Shown: one piece after another, positions 9,003 to 19,528 of the stretch | Numbering within the stretch: position 1 is the stretch's first letter | Layout: every line of letters begins with the position of its first letter | From: Syncephalis plumigaleata | Taxonomy: Eukaryota; Zoopagomycota; Zoopagomycetes; Zoopagales; Piptocephalidaceae | DNA: 38,434 nucleotides | NCBI GenBank assembly: GCA_025201365.1 | Contig: JAIXMF010000109.1 | Coordinates: 1 to 38,434 of the forward strand | Direction of reading: 5' to 3' | Program-made: the position numbers and the translations under genes | The notes under the pieces: model-generated | The model's input: the letters and a program-made list of their open reading frames with translations, nothing else | What the model was told of the DNA's origin: nothing | Database searches by the model: none

Positions 9003-9027
9003 TAGTCCTCCGGACTACATAACAATT

Positions 9028-9842
9028 GTTTATTGATTACAAATGAGAATGCATTCACGTATATATATATGGATATAAGCGCAGGTGTATTGTTACCATT
9101 AATTCAATGATGCTGTCAATCTATTCCCGTATTTATTACACCATTCTTTACATTACAATTAAATAATCGTGTAATTCCTAGTTTGATATGTACCATACTA
9201 ATAGGCTACAATAGAACGGTAATACATCCATTGTATAATTATAGTAATAAAAAATCTATTGTAATACATTGTGACCATTGAGAATAGCCATTATTAGTGT
9301 CAATACTATTCTAGCTAGCTAGCTAGCTAATTAACTATTTATTATTTATCAATTGCTAGTACTCTCGGTATTAGTTTCCCGTACATCCGCTGGTCATTGC
9401 GGCAACAAAAAACTGTACAACATCGCGCATCTTTATTATGGTAAATGACACTGACCAATCACGGGTTGTCATAGGCAATCATCGCTACAGCGGTATTGTT
9501 GTACCGAGTGCGGGGCATTTCATGATTTGCCATCATCTATCCTGCAACTCATGCTGCGTTCATTGTAATGTACAGCATGTATGCGTGCGTGTGTGTATGT
9601 TTGATCATACGCAAGTTCATTGTCGTTTGACCATCGCTGGCAAACAATAGCATGCCACTATTTGTTAGATTGCCTACCATGCCTTTCCCCTATTACCATT
9701 GTCATCTAGGGAAAATATCATACAGGAGTTGATTAATTGCATAATATTACGCTTCTTCCTCTTCTTATATTTCTCTCGTCCACCTCTATATTATCTTTGT
9801 TGTTCCGCCGTCTATTCTCCCTTTAGTCATTCGTACGTACAC

Positions 9843-9879
<37 letters not shown>

Positions 9880-10666
9880 GTCGTGTCTATCCTTGCTGCG
9901 CAGCATTGCCTTGGGATGCCCCTTGTCTGCTGCTGCTGCTGCTGCTGTAATTGCTGTTGTTGTTTTCACACTACGTACGCATACAAAAGTCCTTTGACGT
10001 GCACCCACGCATATCAGTATAGTCCTCCCCTTTGCAGTTAGTCCGCATGGTTCTTTGTGCCACGCATTTATTCGGCTACTGAGGAATTATTACAAAAAAG
10101 ATTCTTTCAACAGGCTTCCCATTTCCATTTACCGAGAATCATCGTATTATTTATTGAGTCAACGAATATTAATTACCTTAACGTTACTCAAGTAGAATAA
10201 TCACTTGTGTATACATCATAGTAAAAAAATATACCCTGCAGGCACCCCTATCTTATACTGTCGCCGTTCTCCTTTAGCATATCCATACTGTTGGTGTTGT
10301 TGTTATTATTATTATCGTTGTTATTATCGTTGTCGTTGATCCCTTTCCACATTCGCCTGTTCGCTTACCGCTGCAGCTGACGTAGTCTCATTCTCTTGTC
10401 ATCCATTAATTCGCCTATACGCGACAACAACAACAACAACAACAACAAAGAAGAGACACTACGTGAAGATTAAGCTTACATTAGGCGTCTAACAACAACT
10501 TGTTAGATATACCAGCTTGCAGATCGATATTGTTGCTAGCACTCCTATCAATACCACTACCATTACTACTCTTATTGTTATTGCATTTCTTGGTCGTTAA
10601 TGTGCCGGTCATAACACTACCATTACTACTATTCCTATTACTACTATTGTTGTTGCCATCGAGAAT
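9028..10666. other. Intergenic and upstream region of GPCR 2
   Basis: No gene that I can support. It contains a TAGC tetranucleotide run (about 9311-9328), a CT dinucleotide run (9849-9875), CTG triplets (9927-9947), CAA/AAC triplets (10424-10449) and TTATTA/TTG-rich tracts up to the GPCR start. Open frames here run through these repeats. A CCAAT motif occurs near 9455. The region is probably promoter plus a long 5' leader. Confidence 0.5.
9849..9875. repeat. (CT)n microsatellite
   Basis: About 13 CT units in the region upstream of GPCR 2. Confidence 0.9.
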
Positions 10667-13600
10667 ATGGCGGCCATTTCGTCTGAAGCAAAGGACCCCT
10701 CAACTAGCATGGTAGAATCCATACTTGGTGGATCAATGAACGTTAGCATCGACGAATCAGCTATTGCGCCGACCGCATCACACGAACAGCATAATTCCAA
10801 ATTAATCCAAAGTATTACGCATGCACAGGCACGGCTGATTGAACAAGTCGTTATCCCGTTGAATATACTTTCCATTATTGGCGCATTCACCGTAATCTTC
10901 TGTATCGTTTATCTTCGTTTGCGACACCGACGACTAGCGGATCGTGTATCACTTCGACTCACCCTTGGTATAGCCATCGGTGACGCGCTATTTTCCACAT
11001 TCCAAGTATTGGGAACACTCCACGAGACCGACAATGACTGGTGGTGCGCCATTTGCGGATGGGGATACGTGGAAACTTCGTTGTTTTCCGTGTTCCTTAC
11101 CATGTGTATCGCCTTTAATCTACACGCCGTATTCGTGCACAACGCACACCCCGGTCCATCATGGGAGTTCTGGTATTTCATAGTAGCCGTGGTCGGTTCA
11201 TTCTGCGCCTCTTTACCACCATGGATACTTGGTATATTCGGACATGACAACACTGAGCGTACCTGTTGGTTTCGTGGCGTTGGAACACGACACGTTCTAA
11301 TCTGGCAGTGGGTGAGCCTGTTCGGCTGGCTAGCCCTCGCTGTCATTTACTGCGTCGTGGCAGTGGCAGCAGTGGCATGGAAATTGATACGGGAACAGGC
11401 ACTTGCACGGGAAGATGACGAGGAAAATCGTCGATTCGACGAGAAACAACGAAGGCATCATAGTTTATTAAGACGTGAGCTATCGAATTACATACGCGAG
11501 AAAGGACAATCGGAACAAGCACAAATGTCGCGTGGCGGTCAGCATAATCCCGTTAAAGGACGAGTAGCAATGACTAATATATCGCCAAGATCAGCTGACA
11601 TTGGTGCACTCGATGCTACGTGTCATCGTATCGCCATCGAGGTACCAGATGGCAATAATAATGGTGAAAGTGTCATTATTCCGCTGAATCAAAGTAAGTA
11701 AATGTAAATGGAATAATTTAGAACAGAACAGCTAACTAATACTAAATAACGTTCAAGATATGACAGAGATGCAACATGGTCGAAAACAAAGAAATATTCA
11801 TCCTGGCAGCCAGTACAACAATGTTACTGCTACTGCTGCTGCTGCTGGTGGTGGTGGTTGTAATAATGGTCATCGCCGTAGTTTAAGTTCAGGAGATAAC
11901 GCGAATCAACATGACGAGGAGATTATTGTCGTGCAAATGTCGACAAATATGCTACGTACATCGTGCACATCGTACAAGCAATATCACACGGGAATGTCGA
12001 ACGGCACCATGTCGCAATCATCGAGAGTGGAATGCCTAGAGGTTAAATGCGAACGTCACGTAAAGCAACAATCGTTGAAGATGCACCAAATGATACGTCG
12101 CGCCGCTGGTCGTATTGTCCTCTACCCGCTTGTACCGATCCTTACGCAAACACTAACTATCGCATCAGAAATAGACACTTACGTCAATGGTAATGTACGA
12201 TTCGGATTGTATTTGGCATCATACGCCGCCGCATCGTGTCCCGGATTACTAAACGCATTGGCGTTTATCATTTTCGATCCCGCCGTGCATAATATACTGC
12301 GTGTAGTGCGAGAGGATCTACTTGCACAGTATCGCGCACAACGTGACAGCGGCCAGCTAGGCTGGGGTGGCCAAGTGGCATTGTGGGCACTTCACGGCGG
12401 CCAAATCGGCGAGGTGGCAGAGGAACGAGCTCGTCGACGATCAGCTCGTATATCGGCGGATTTCATGTCCTTCGGCTTGTATCGCGATGAACTCGAAGCT
12501 ACCGCCGAACGTAGCAGACAACTCGTGTGTAATCCAGGCCTACCGCGTATTTCTAATACATCGGTACGTTCCGGTGTACCTAGTAGCTCGTCGTATCACA
12601 TTCGACGAAGTAGTGCAGCCAGTGGTGAAATCGCTCATCAGGTTTATCGACCATTCGCGCATCGACGTTATCGCTCATTCTCGGGGAGTAGCACGACCAA
12701 CGAGTCAAGCGCGAATAGTATTCAGCAGGCATATCGACAAAGAATCGGTTTCGGCATTCCGACGACAGTGGTTAATAATTCACTGAACGCGCTACACAAT
12801 CGATCGACATCAGCTCATTCGGGCGATGGTATTGCCAAAGGAGCCAAGCAAGCGGAGCGTTCAGGCGACCATGACCATTATAAGCCTGCCATATCCGTGA
12901 ACAGGAATAGTGTCGTATCGAGTGATGGTGACGCGGTAGAGACGGATAATAGCTGGGTTACTACGACACAAGGTTCCTCCACGTTACAATTACCAACTAC
13001 AGCAGCAGCAGCAGCATGGCATCCACCGAGTGTATCCGAGGCAGATCGACAAACCACAGAGGCGGAACTAGAGGCGGAGGCAAACGAGCTGGACGATCAA
13101 GTGCCGGCAATGGTATCGTTTACCTCGCTATATAATCGATCACGTCATGGCTCTCGTACATCCCTGCCCATCATGCCTGGTTCGTGGCGTGAAACCGAAC
13201 TGGCCTATCGAGATATATTTGCACCATTATCCGCGTCGAGTGTTCCAATCCATGAAATACTACGACTCACGCAGATTCATGTACATCACTCGAATAGTGG
13301 CGAGGGCAGTAGTCTCGCGACCAGTATTACACCGCAAAGTAGCAGTCTTCCGATGGACGTTACCGCACCAATATTTAATATATCGCACTCCATCGCTAGT
13401 GCCACGGGACGTAATCCATTTACGAATCATCGACCATTATCTGATGCCTACATTCAAATGGCAACCAATGCTGCCGCTGTAACCATTAGTACACCGAATG
13501 CAACTCCACATATTGGTACAGATGCCATTATACTAAATACTAGCAATGGACAGACACTTATACCAAATGGCTATTTGTTCTCGGATCTATCGGCAGTGGA

Positions 13601-13940
13601 TGGTAGCGAGTTTAGTTCGGATTCTAGTCAACTTCACGAGGTGGTTGTCAGTTCAGATGGACATGTAGGTCGGTCATCCATCACTCGCTCGCAACGAACA
13701 TCGACCGACTATGTGACGGCATCCACGCCAATTCTTACGGATTATTCAGACAATAATCAAGAAGATAACCAAAACAATAGTATCAGTAACAGTAACAACA
13801 ACAACAACAATAATAACAATAACAATAATAATGATATGGCCGAGTCAATCTCCCTTGATGATGAGCACCTTCTATTTCTCAATAATCCCGCACCATCGGC
13901 ACTGTCAGAGGTCACTCGCCAGCTACTTCGTTTGCTGTAA
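10667..13940 (+). CDS. cAMP-receptor-like / Git3-type GPCR, paralogue 2
   Basis: Two exons, 10667-11693 and 11758-13940, with a 64-nt phase-1 intron (donor GTAAGT, CTAAC branch-like sequence, acceptor TTCAAG). Splicing removes an in-frame stop and gives 1069 aa. TM1-TM5 lie near residues 58-83, 96-117, 128-158, 165-190 and 208-240. TM6 (LYPLVPILTQ, ~461-480) and TM7 (ASCPGLLNALAF, ~491-515) come only after a third intracellular loop of about 220 residues, partly encoded across the intron. Shared with paralogue 1 are DRVSLRLTL, the Cys and WGYV of TM3, AFNLH, ERTCWF and RIVLYP. The C-tail of ~550 residues is rich in Ser and Thr, holds a 13-Asn run and ends in hydrophobic Leu residues. Such loops and tails usually carry phosphorylation and arrestin- or RGS-type interactions. 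The ligand is unknown. Confidence 0.85.
13794..13832 (+). repeat. Asn-codon (AAC/AAT) repeat in the GPCR 2 tail
   Basis: Thirteen consecutive Asn codons of mixed AAC and AAT, within a longer Asn/Ser-rich stretch of the cytoplasmic tail. Because codons are mixed, the run is probably not a very recent slippage product. Confidence 0.9.
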
Positions 13941-14196
13941 TCTAACAAATTCATTCTTTCCTCTATCGCTTCGTTCATTCATTCATTCTTAACTATTGCT
14001 ATGTGTTGTAAAGTCATCATCTTGTATTTCTCTATTATGAATAATTTACCTGCATAGCTATTAACAATCTCCTTTACAGTTAGTGTACACAATTATATCA
14101 ATGACATTGCTATAGTAGAATATGTATGTGTATGTATGTATATCTGTGTATTGCTTGTGTACATGTTGCTAATCGATAAACTGATATGGCTGCTCA

Positions 14197-14544
14197 TTAC
14201 ACACGCCCTTTACCAAGCAATGAATTAATAAATACAACTGCCACTATCAGCCAAAGCAACATACGCGCCGAGTATTGATAGGCATCACGACTTTGATTCC
14301 ACCAAGGATCAGGCATCTATTACAGCGAGAGTATTGTTAACGGTTAGCAATAACAATTCACGGCGAATATTACGTGTCCTATGCTACTCACCTTGAATAC
14401 GGCACGACGACGTTCCTTCTCCTGCCAGCCATTGGGGAATAGCAGATCTCTATTAGAGATCTTTGACTGGATACGTGGACCCTTATTACGCGACGTGCGC
14501 GGTGTAATCGTGACCTTTCCACTGTTTTGCGGTCTTGATGCCAT
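14197..14544 (-). CDS. Small single-pass membrane protein, unknown
   Basis: Two exons on the minus strand: 14544-14392 and 14316-14197. The 75-nt intron has donor GTGAGT and an acceptor ending in ATAG, and is phase 0. The protein is 90 aa. The first half is basic and Ser/Thr/Arg-rich (TPRTSRNKGPRIQSK, then WQEKERRRAVF). The second exon encodes DPWWNQSRDAYQYSAR followed by one hydrophobic helix (MLLWLIVAVVFINSLLG) and a short basic end (KGRV). This is the topology of a C-tail-anchored or single-pass ER or mitochondrial protein. I do not recognise the family. The intron was accepted because without it the frame runs into a poor tail and stops, whereas splicing gives a sensible membrane anchor. 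It shares a 167-bp divergent promoter with the next gene. Confidence 0.65.
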
Positions 14545-14711
14545 AGCTTATACGTGGACACGCGTAAATACACGTAGACAGGTTTATATGGTAATAAGAA
14601 AGTAGGTTTGAAGGAAAAACAAAAAGGAAAACCCATCAAATCACTTTATTTTACACGGGCTTCATCTTTTGTTATTATAACTTCAACTTGCTTCAATTAG
14701 TAACGGATATC
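14545..14711. promoter_or_regulatory. Divergent promoter between two small genes
   Basis: 167 bp separate the start codons of the minus-strand membrane protein and the plus-strand 107-aa protein. No clear TATA element is seen. Divergence suggests co-regulation, by inference only. Confidence 0.35.
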
Positions 14712-15099
14712 ATGGCTGATCGTACCGACTCGTCACCACCTGTACTGGATCATATTCATTTTGACTATATTCTAGTGAAAATAGATACGAATATGAAACA
14801 CGCCGACATGGATGACATCGAGTATAGCAACGCAGTGATTCGTAATTGTATGAGCTGTCTAGTCGATCTGAATAGTTCACCTTATGATATGGGATCGGTA
14901 GGTCAGTTAGCGGGATGGCATTTATTGCAAATAAATAAAGGTATAGACCATTATGATACATTGCTATAGATATATGCTAAATCTGCCATCTCATTTTCTG
15001 TTAGATGCTGATATTGACGTAGTTTGCCAAGCATTGCAAAAGATAGTTGGCGTTTATACGGCGGAACTTGTTAAGCCACAACGACGAATTCGACGATAA
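14712..15099 (+). CDS. Small protein, possibly Rpp14/Pop5-like
   Basis: Two exons, 14712-14940 and 15005-15099, with a 64-nt phase-1 intron (donor AAAG|GTATAG, acceptor CTGTTAG). The protein is 107 aa. It is a small soluble alpha/beta protein: strand FDYILVKID, helix IEYSNAVIRNCMSCLVD, strand WHLLQIN, helix DIDVVCQALQKIVGVY, and a very basic end (KPQRRIRR). Size, order of secondary structure and basic tail are compatible with the Rpp14/Pop5 subunits of RNase P/MRP, but I see no decisive motif, so this is a guess. The ATG at 14712 (MADRTDSS) was preferred over the non-ATG extension upstream. Confidence 0.6.
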
Positions 15100-15646
15100 A
15101 TTGTGTCACGTGCGGACAACTTGTCTAAATGGCATGTAACAATCTGTACATTTTTTCGTTCGACGGGAACTTGCATGGCACAATGCATGAATACAACAAT
15201 TACTATGCGCGAGTAGTCATCGACATACTCATGGCTATCAATTAGAATGACTAGTAGCTTGCACTATTCATTTATTTGTCATTAAAATGGCAAAAAGAAA
15301 CAAGAAGAATACTTTGTTATGTATGATATGTGTTCCTTGTATAGCTTGTCCATTCCCAATAAATACAGTTGTCAATACGTAAATTGCCTATTGTGAAACA
15401 CTGCTAGGTTACATTCAGTAAAAATGGCACAAGCAGATTGGCAGGTCATATTGAGTGTTACATGCATGTTCACACAGTGACCCATCCATTCACGTTCGTA
15501 CGTTTATCTCGGCTTAATGTCCATGTGGCACGCTTGCATGCCTATTTATAAGAACGGTAGTTTGGCGGTAATATACGTGCTTATACCAGTATTTAACCTA
15601 TTCTAATTAGTTATTCTTTTGTTCATTACTCTGTAAACATCCCACT
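15100..15646. other. Intergenic region with subtilase promoter
   Basis: No gene seen. A TATTTATAAG sequence at about 15543-15552 lies ~100 nt upstream of the subtilase ATG and is a plausible TATA element. An AATAAA at about 15358-15363 may end the preceding gene. Confidence 0.45.
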
Positions 15647-17374
15647 ATGCTGTCGACATTACTTACTCGTCAACTAATTGAAAGCAACCTATTTACTACA
15701 AATATTATACTTATAACCGCTGTATGTCTAACGTTATGGTGTACTATTACCGTGCCAGCTGGTTATGTCGCGGAGGCAGCCATACCACTACCCGCACCGA
15801 CAGCGGAGCTCGCCAACAATATTACTTCATTTATTAACACGACATTGAATAATCATCCGGAATTAAAAACGATGCTCGGTCCTGGACGCGAGCGAATTAT
15901 TACGTTTAAGAAACGGCCTGAAGCCTCGGATTTGGAGAAATTTGGCATTGAACTTTTGAATTTACCCGGCATGAATATGGTGGCGGGTATGATTCCAGAT
16001 GTTGTCGTGGATGAATTACAAAAACTTGGTATCGTCGAGAGTGTAGCGGATAGTCGATCTATCCAAGCGTGGAATGCCACCACTAAATCCATTACAACGC
16101 AACAAGGTGCACTTAGCTGGGTGAGTAGATGGTTACGGCATGAGCACTAGTCATGATGTACTGATCTTGTCTCTTTTATCTATGTATATGTATATGTATA
16201 TGTATATTTCCTTATGATAATATGGATTAGGCACTTGATCGCATTGATCAGAAACAGCTACCATTGGATGGTATGTATCGCTTTCCATCCTCGGCCGGTC
16301 AAGATGTCGACATCTACGTGGTGGACACAGGCATCGATATAAAGCATAAGGAATTCGGTGGACGTGCCGTATGGGGTGGTACATTTGTAGCCGAGCCTGG
16401 TGTACCCGATGAAGATGACGCCGGGCATGGCACAATGGTGGCAAGTGTTATTGGTGGCAATAATCTCGGTGTGGCAAAGAAGGCGAATCTCATTGCCGTG
16501 AAAATACTCAACTCGAAGGGAAAAGGCACGACAGCCAGTACAGTACGCGCGTTAAGTTGGATATGGAATCGATACAGCACAAATACCTCACCCAAAGGCA
16601 TGACCATTGTCAAGTAAGCGTGGACGTATAATAGTAGCAGCAATAATACTAATAGTAACAATTATCATTAGCATGTCAGTGGGCAGTGATTATGATAAAG
16701 CAATCAATGATATTATCAATAAGCTTGTATTATATGGTATTATTGTGGTGGTAAGTAGAAATGGTTAACGTAGTATATGTACACATATACATGTATACAA
16801 AATCATTGAATCATCTAGTATTAACTACTACTACTACTACTGTTGCTATTTGTCCATGATGTAGGCAGCATCCGGTAATGGTGATCAAGAGGGTAATGGC
16901 GAGGATGGCTGTCTCTTCTCACCGGGATCTGCGAATGGTGCCATCTCCGTGGGTGCCACCAGTATAACCGATCAAGTGGCTAGCTTCTCGAATTTCGGCT
17001 CGTGTGTCACGTTATTTGCACCGGGTGTCAATGTACCCGTGGCGAGACCTCATTCCGATGAGTACGTGGTCGTATCGGGCACTTCATTCGCGGCACCCGT
17101 CGTAACAGGTGTAATCGCCCTTGCCATGAGCGAGGCGGGTCCACTGCCACCCTATGAGGTGCAGAAACGTTTACTTAATGCGGCAACGAAGAATGTTATT
17201 AGCGAGTTAAAATCGCGAACCGCCAATCTCCTAGTGAATATCGACCTCGACTATGACGCATATGTGGGCGGTGCAACCTCATCGAATCGCGTGGATTACT
17301 CGTTGATCTACACGTTATACGGCGTACTAGCTATGGCGAGTATATGGAGGTCATTCATTGCTGTACATCTATAA
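15647..17374 (+). CDS. Subtilisin-like serine protease (proteinase K type, S8A)
   Basis: Four exons: 15647-16120, 16231-16613, 16672-16750 and 16865-17374. All introns are GT-AG and frames join exactly to 481 aa. The N-terminus has a hydrophobic secretion/anchor segment (about 20-40) followed by an I9 inhibitor prodomain (about 80-145: ERIITFKKRPEASDL, VVDELQKLGIVESV). The catalytic domain starts after LDRIDQKQLPLDG. The triad is Asp190 (VVDTGID), His224 (AGHGTMVAS) and Ser386 (SGTSFAAPVVTG), with oxyanion Asn317 (AASGNG). It is expected to be made as a zymogen, self-processed and secreted or vacuolar. The C-terminus ends in a hydrophobic helix (LIYTLYGVLAMASIW), unusual for a soluble proteinase K and suggestive of a membrane or GPI-type anchor. 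Each exon alone looks like a broken ORF; spliced, the gene is complete. Confidence 0.93.
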
Positions 17375-17589
17375 TGGTCGCTGCCTTTTCTTTTAATTGT
17401 TTTTTGATCTATAATTAAGGAATAAAATTATTTTATTATTTATGTATGAAAAAGTTAAATGGAAGAGTCTAGCATAATTAGTATAATTTGATAAGAATTG
17501 TATCGAATAACGAACCACGAGTAATATGAATAATGTACTATTAACACAGTTGTTGACTGGCCTTCAACGGGGCATCATCATTGTTGTCG

Positions 17590-19347
17590 CTACCGTTGTT
17601 GCATTTGATGCTCTAAATAGCGTGGATATGTATTTTGATACATGAGCGTTACCACTTCCTCGCGTGCCTCGTTAAACACGGAAGCGTCATCTACCACTCT
17701 GATAGGCAGTGTAATAATACGACCATGCGCGTCACGTTCACCGGTGAATTCCTTCATGAGTGCACGCCGCGTATTGCAACTAATATTGACCTCGTAGCGT
17801 GATCCGGGACAAATGAACATGTTGAATATTTCGCGTAATTCTTGTTGTCGCTGATTGGCATCGTCAATTTGTTGTGCTACGCGTAAACGACAGCAGAATA
17901 ACACGTTCTCCGCGGTGAAATCCTTCGAAGCAAACCGATAGAATTGCTGCAACATTTGTCGATCAGATAGTAACACCTCGAAAGCACTTCGCGTGTGCAC
18001 ATGCATGGGTAGCCAGCGACCACCGCATCTCAGTTCGCGATAAGCTCGTAGAGCAATATGACAAACGAGGAAATAATGCGCGATTGGCAAGGACGTTAGA
18101 TAGATCATACCAAGCCACCAGGACTGCGCGGATGGCTGATGATGTGTCGTTGTAATGACGATGACCACATTGGCAACGAGTAGCAAACCCGATATGGCAG
18201 CCATTGCAACGTTCGTTACTACGTGATATTGATTGCGCAGCCTGATAAGCTTGTAAATAGGAATTGGTAATAGCACCATAATATAGCCGATGACCACGTA
18301 AGTGAGCGGTGTATACTCGATGCAGTAAGGATGTTTGCCACCACCATCGATGTCGTAGTGCAGGATTATCGGATAAGACTTGCACAATTGCAAGGTTAAT
18401 GCCACAGTGGCGTGCATAGCAACGATACATAGAACGGGTAGTAGCATCTCGCTATCGGCGAACGCCATATGATACCTACTCCAGAATGAACGTGGCGCGG
18501 TTATCGACATTGATAGTAGGGTGTGCGAGCGTTGTCGCATTGCAATTGGCCCGTCAATGTCGTCGGGTAGTCCCATTCGTTTGTGCGCTAGTTGCGCCTC
18601 GTCTTCCTTGCGGTACTTTTGATTATGAAACGATGATTCATCATGTGACATTTTAGTCATGGCGGGTTTAGTAAAATCATGGCAACTATCATTACCATGA
18701 AAGCTGACCTGATCCACAGGTGAATGAATTCGACGGAAACTACTGCGTCGCATTTCATGTTGTTGTTGCTGCTGCTGATGTTGCTGTCGCATACGATATC
18801 TACGTCGATATTTCGATAATAATAGCCAAAACTTTAGTTTATCAATAGAGTAGCCAAGTACGAAGCAGTCCTTTACGGGGTTTGTACGCTCGTCCAGATT
18901 AGGCAGTTCGCCCGAGCCGTCCAAATCAACGCCGCTAATGTCGTTGGTCGTCTCGCAAACGGACACCATATGCATTAGGCGACCGGCCAACGCCAGTACC
19001 CATAGCGGGAAGCCGACCGACACAAGCCATAACTGAATGGTGCAGTGTGGCTCTTGCAGTCCAGTATGATGGAAAAGAGCCCAGATAAATAGAAGAAAAT
19101 TCGCAACTGTGCACGCGGACGTCATTCTAGGACAACGATGCTGAATGGACGGGTAGCGACGATAATTCAAGAAGATAAGTAGGGTTGCCAGTAGGAATAG
19201 ACCATAAACAATAGCAATGAGTATGAGTATTTTATGGGGGAGCAGATAGGGTACATGTTCGGCGGTTGTATGATCAATGACGGGATTGGCGGTATTGGAA
19301 GCGGACGATGTTGACCATGCCGAAGCATCATGCTCAAGCACGGCCAT
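17590..19347 (-). CDS. Seven-transmembrane receptor with C-terminal RGS domain (GprK-like)
   Basis: Single exon, 585 aa. Seven hydrophobic helices: three near the N-terminus (ILILIAIVYGLFLLATLLIF, VANFLLFIWALF, LVSVGFPLWVLALAG), a long basic, Gln-rich cytoplasmic loop (RRYRMRQQHQQQQQQHEMRR), then four more (VLCIVAMHATVALTL, LTYVVIGYIMVLLPI, AISGLLLVANVVIVI, MIYLTSLPIAHYFLV). The last ~130 residues are an RGS domain: FEVLLSDRQMLQQFYRFASK, ENVLFCCRL, and FNEAREEVVTLMYQNTYPRYLEH. RGS domains speed GTP hydrolysis by G-alpha. The fused form is known in fungal GprK-class receptors and suggests a receptor that turns off its own or a neighbouring G-protein pathway. It is tail-to-tail with the subtilase gene and about 4 kb beyond GPCR 2. 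Confidence 0.9.
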   Translation of the reverse strand: MAVLEHDASAWSTSSASNTANPVIDHTTAEHVPYLLPHKILILIAIVYGLFLLATLLIFLNYRRYPSIQHRCPRMTSACTVANFLLFIWALFHHTGLQEPHCTIQLWLVSVGFPLWVLALAGRLMHMVSVCETTNDISGVDLDGSGELPNLDERTNPVKDCFVLGYSIDKLKFWLLLSKYRRRYRMRQQHQQQQQQHEMRRSSFRRIHSPVDQVSFHGNDSCHDFTKPAMTKMSHDESSFHNQKYRKEDEAQLAHKRMGLPDDIDGPIAMRQRSHTLLSMSITAPRSFWSRYHMAFADSEMLLPVLCIVAMHATVALTLQLCKSYPIILHYDIDGGGKHPYCIEYTPLTYVVIGYIMVLLPIPIYKLIRLRNQYHVVTNVAMAAISGLLLVANVVIVITTTHHQPSAQSWWLGMIYLTSLPIAHYFLVCHIALRAYRELRCGGRWLPMHVHTRSAFEVLLSDRQMLQQFYRFASKDFTAENVLFCCRLRVAQQIDDANQRQQELREIFNMFICPGSRYEVNISCNTRRALMKEFTGERDAHGRIITLPIRVVDDASVFNEAREEVVTLMYQNTYPRYLEHQMQQR

Positions 19348-19482
19348 GGTTGTCGTATAGAATAAGAAGTGATGTATAAATAATCAATATACTTTCTTTT
19401 TCTTCTTTATTAACGCTGTACTACTATTTCATTCGATAGTTATGCTACCTGACAATGCATATGTGAGTAAATGTGATATGTG

Positions 19483-19485
<3 letters not shown>

Positions 19486-19527
<42 letters not shown>
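19486..19527. repeat. (TG)n microsatellite
   Basis: Twenty-one TG units upstream of the minus-strand 7TM-RGS gene. Confidence 0.95.

Positions 19528-19528
<1 letters not shown>

Larger units (their letters stand above)
4807..9027 (+). mobile_element. Full-length DIRS-type retrotransposon (tyrosine-recombinase retroelement)
   Basis: A complete element of about 4.2 kb. Order: left outer end (4807-4887), left inverted repeat (4862-4993), gag-like ORF (5089-5850), RT/RNase H ORF in the -1 frame (to 7730), tyrosine recombinase ORF one more -1 frame away (to 8650), internal complementary region (8715-8836), right inverted repeat (8871-9002), right outer end (8985-9025). The internal region is the exact reverse complement of the right end joined to the left end. 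This is the DIRS1 signature and it fixes the boundaries to within a shared TT dinucleotide. The two 132-bp inverted repeats look identical by eye and no reading frame is broken, so the insertion is probably recent. It carries no integrase or DDE gene, and no obvious target-site duplication is seen, as expected for DIRS elements. It lies between the two divergent GPCR paralogues. Confidence 0.95.

Noticed and set aside
9438-9950. Two short plus-strand open frames
   Set aside because: They are Cys/His- or Leu-rich from TGT, CT and CTG repeats and lack a signal peptide or domain.
12367-13482. Alternative frames inside GPCR 2
   Set aside because: They are shadows of the real reading frame and lack any domain.
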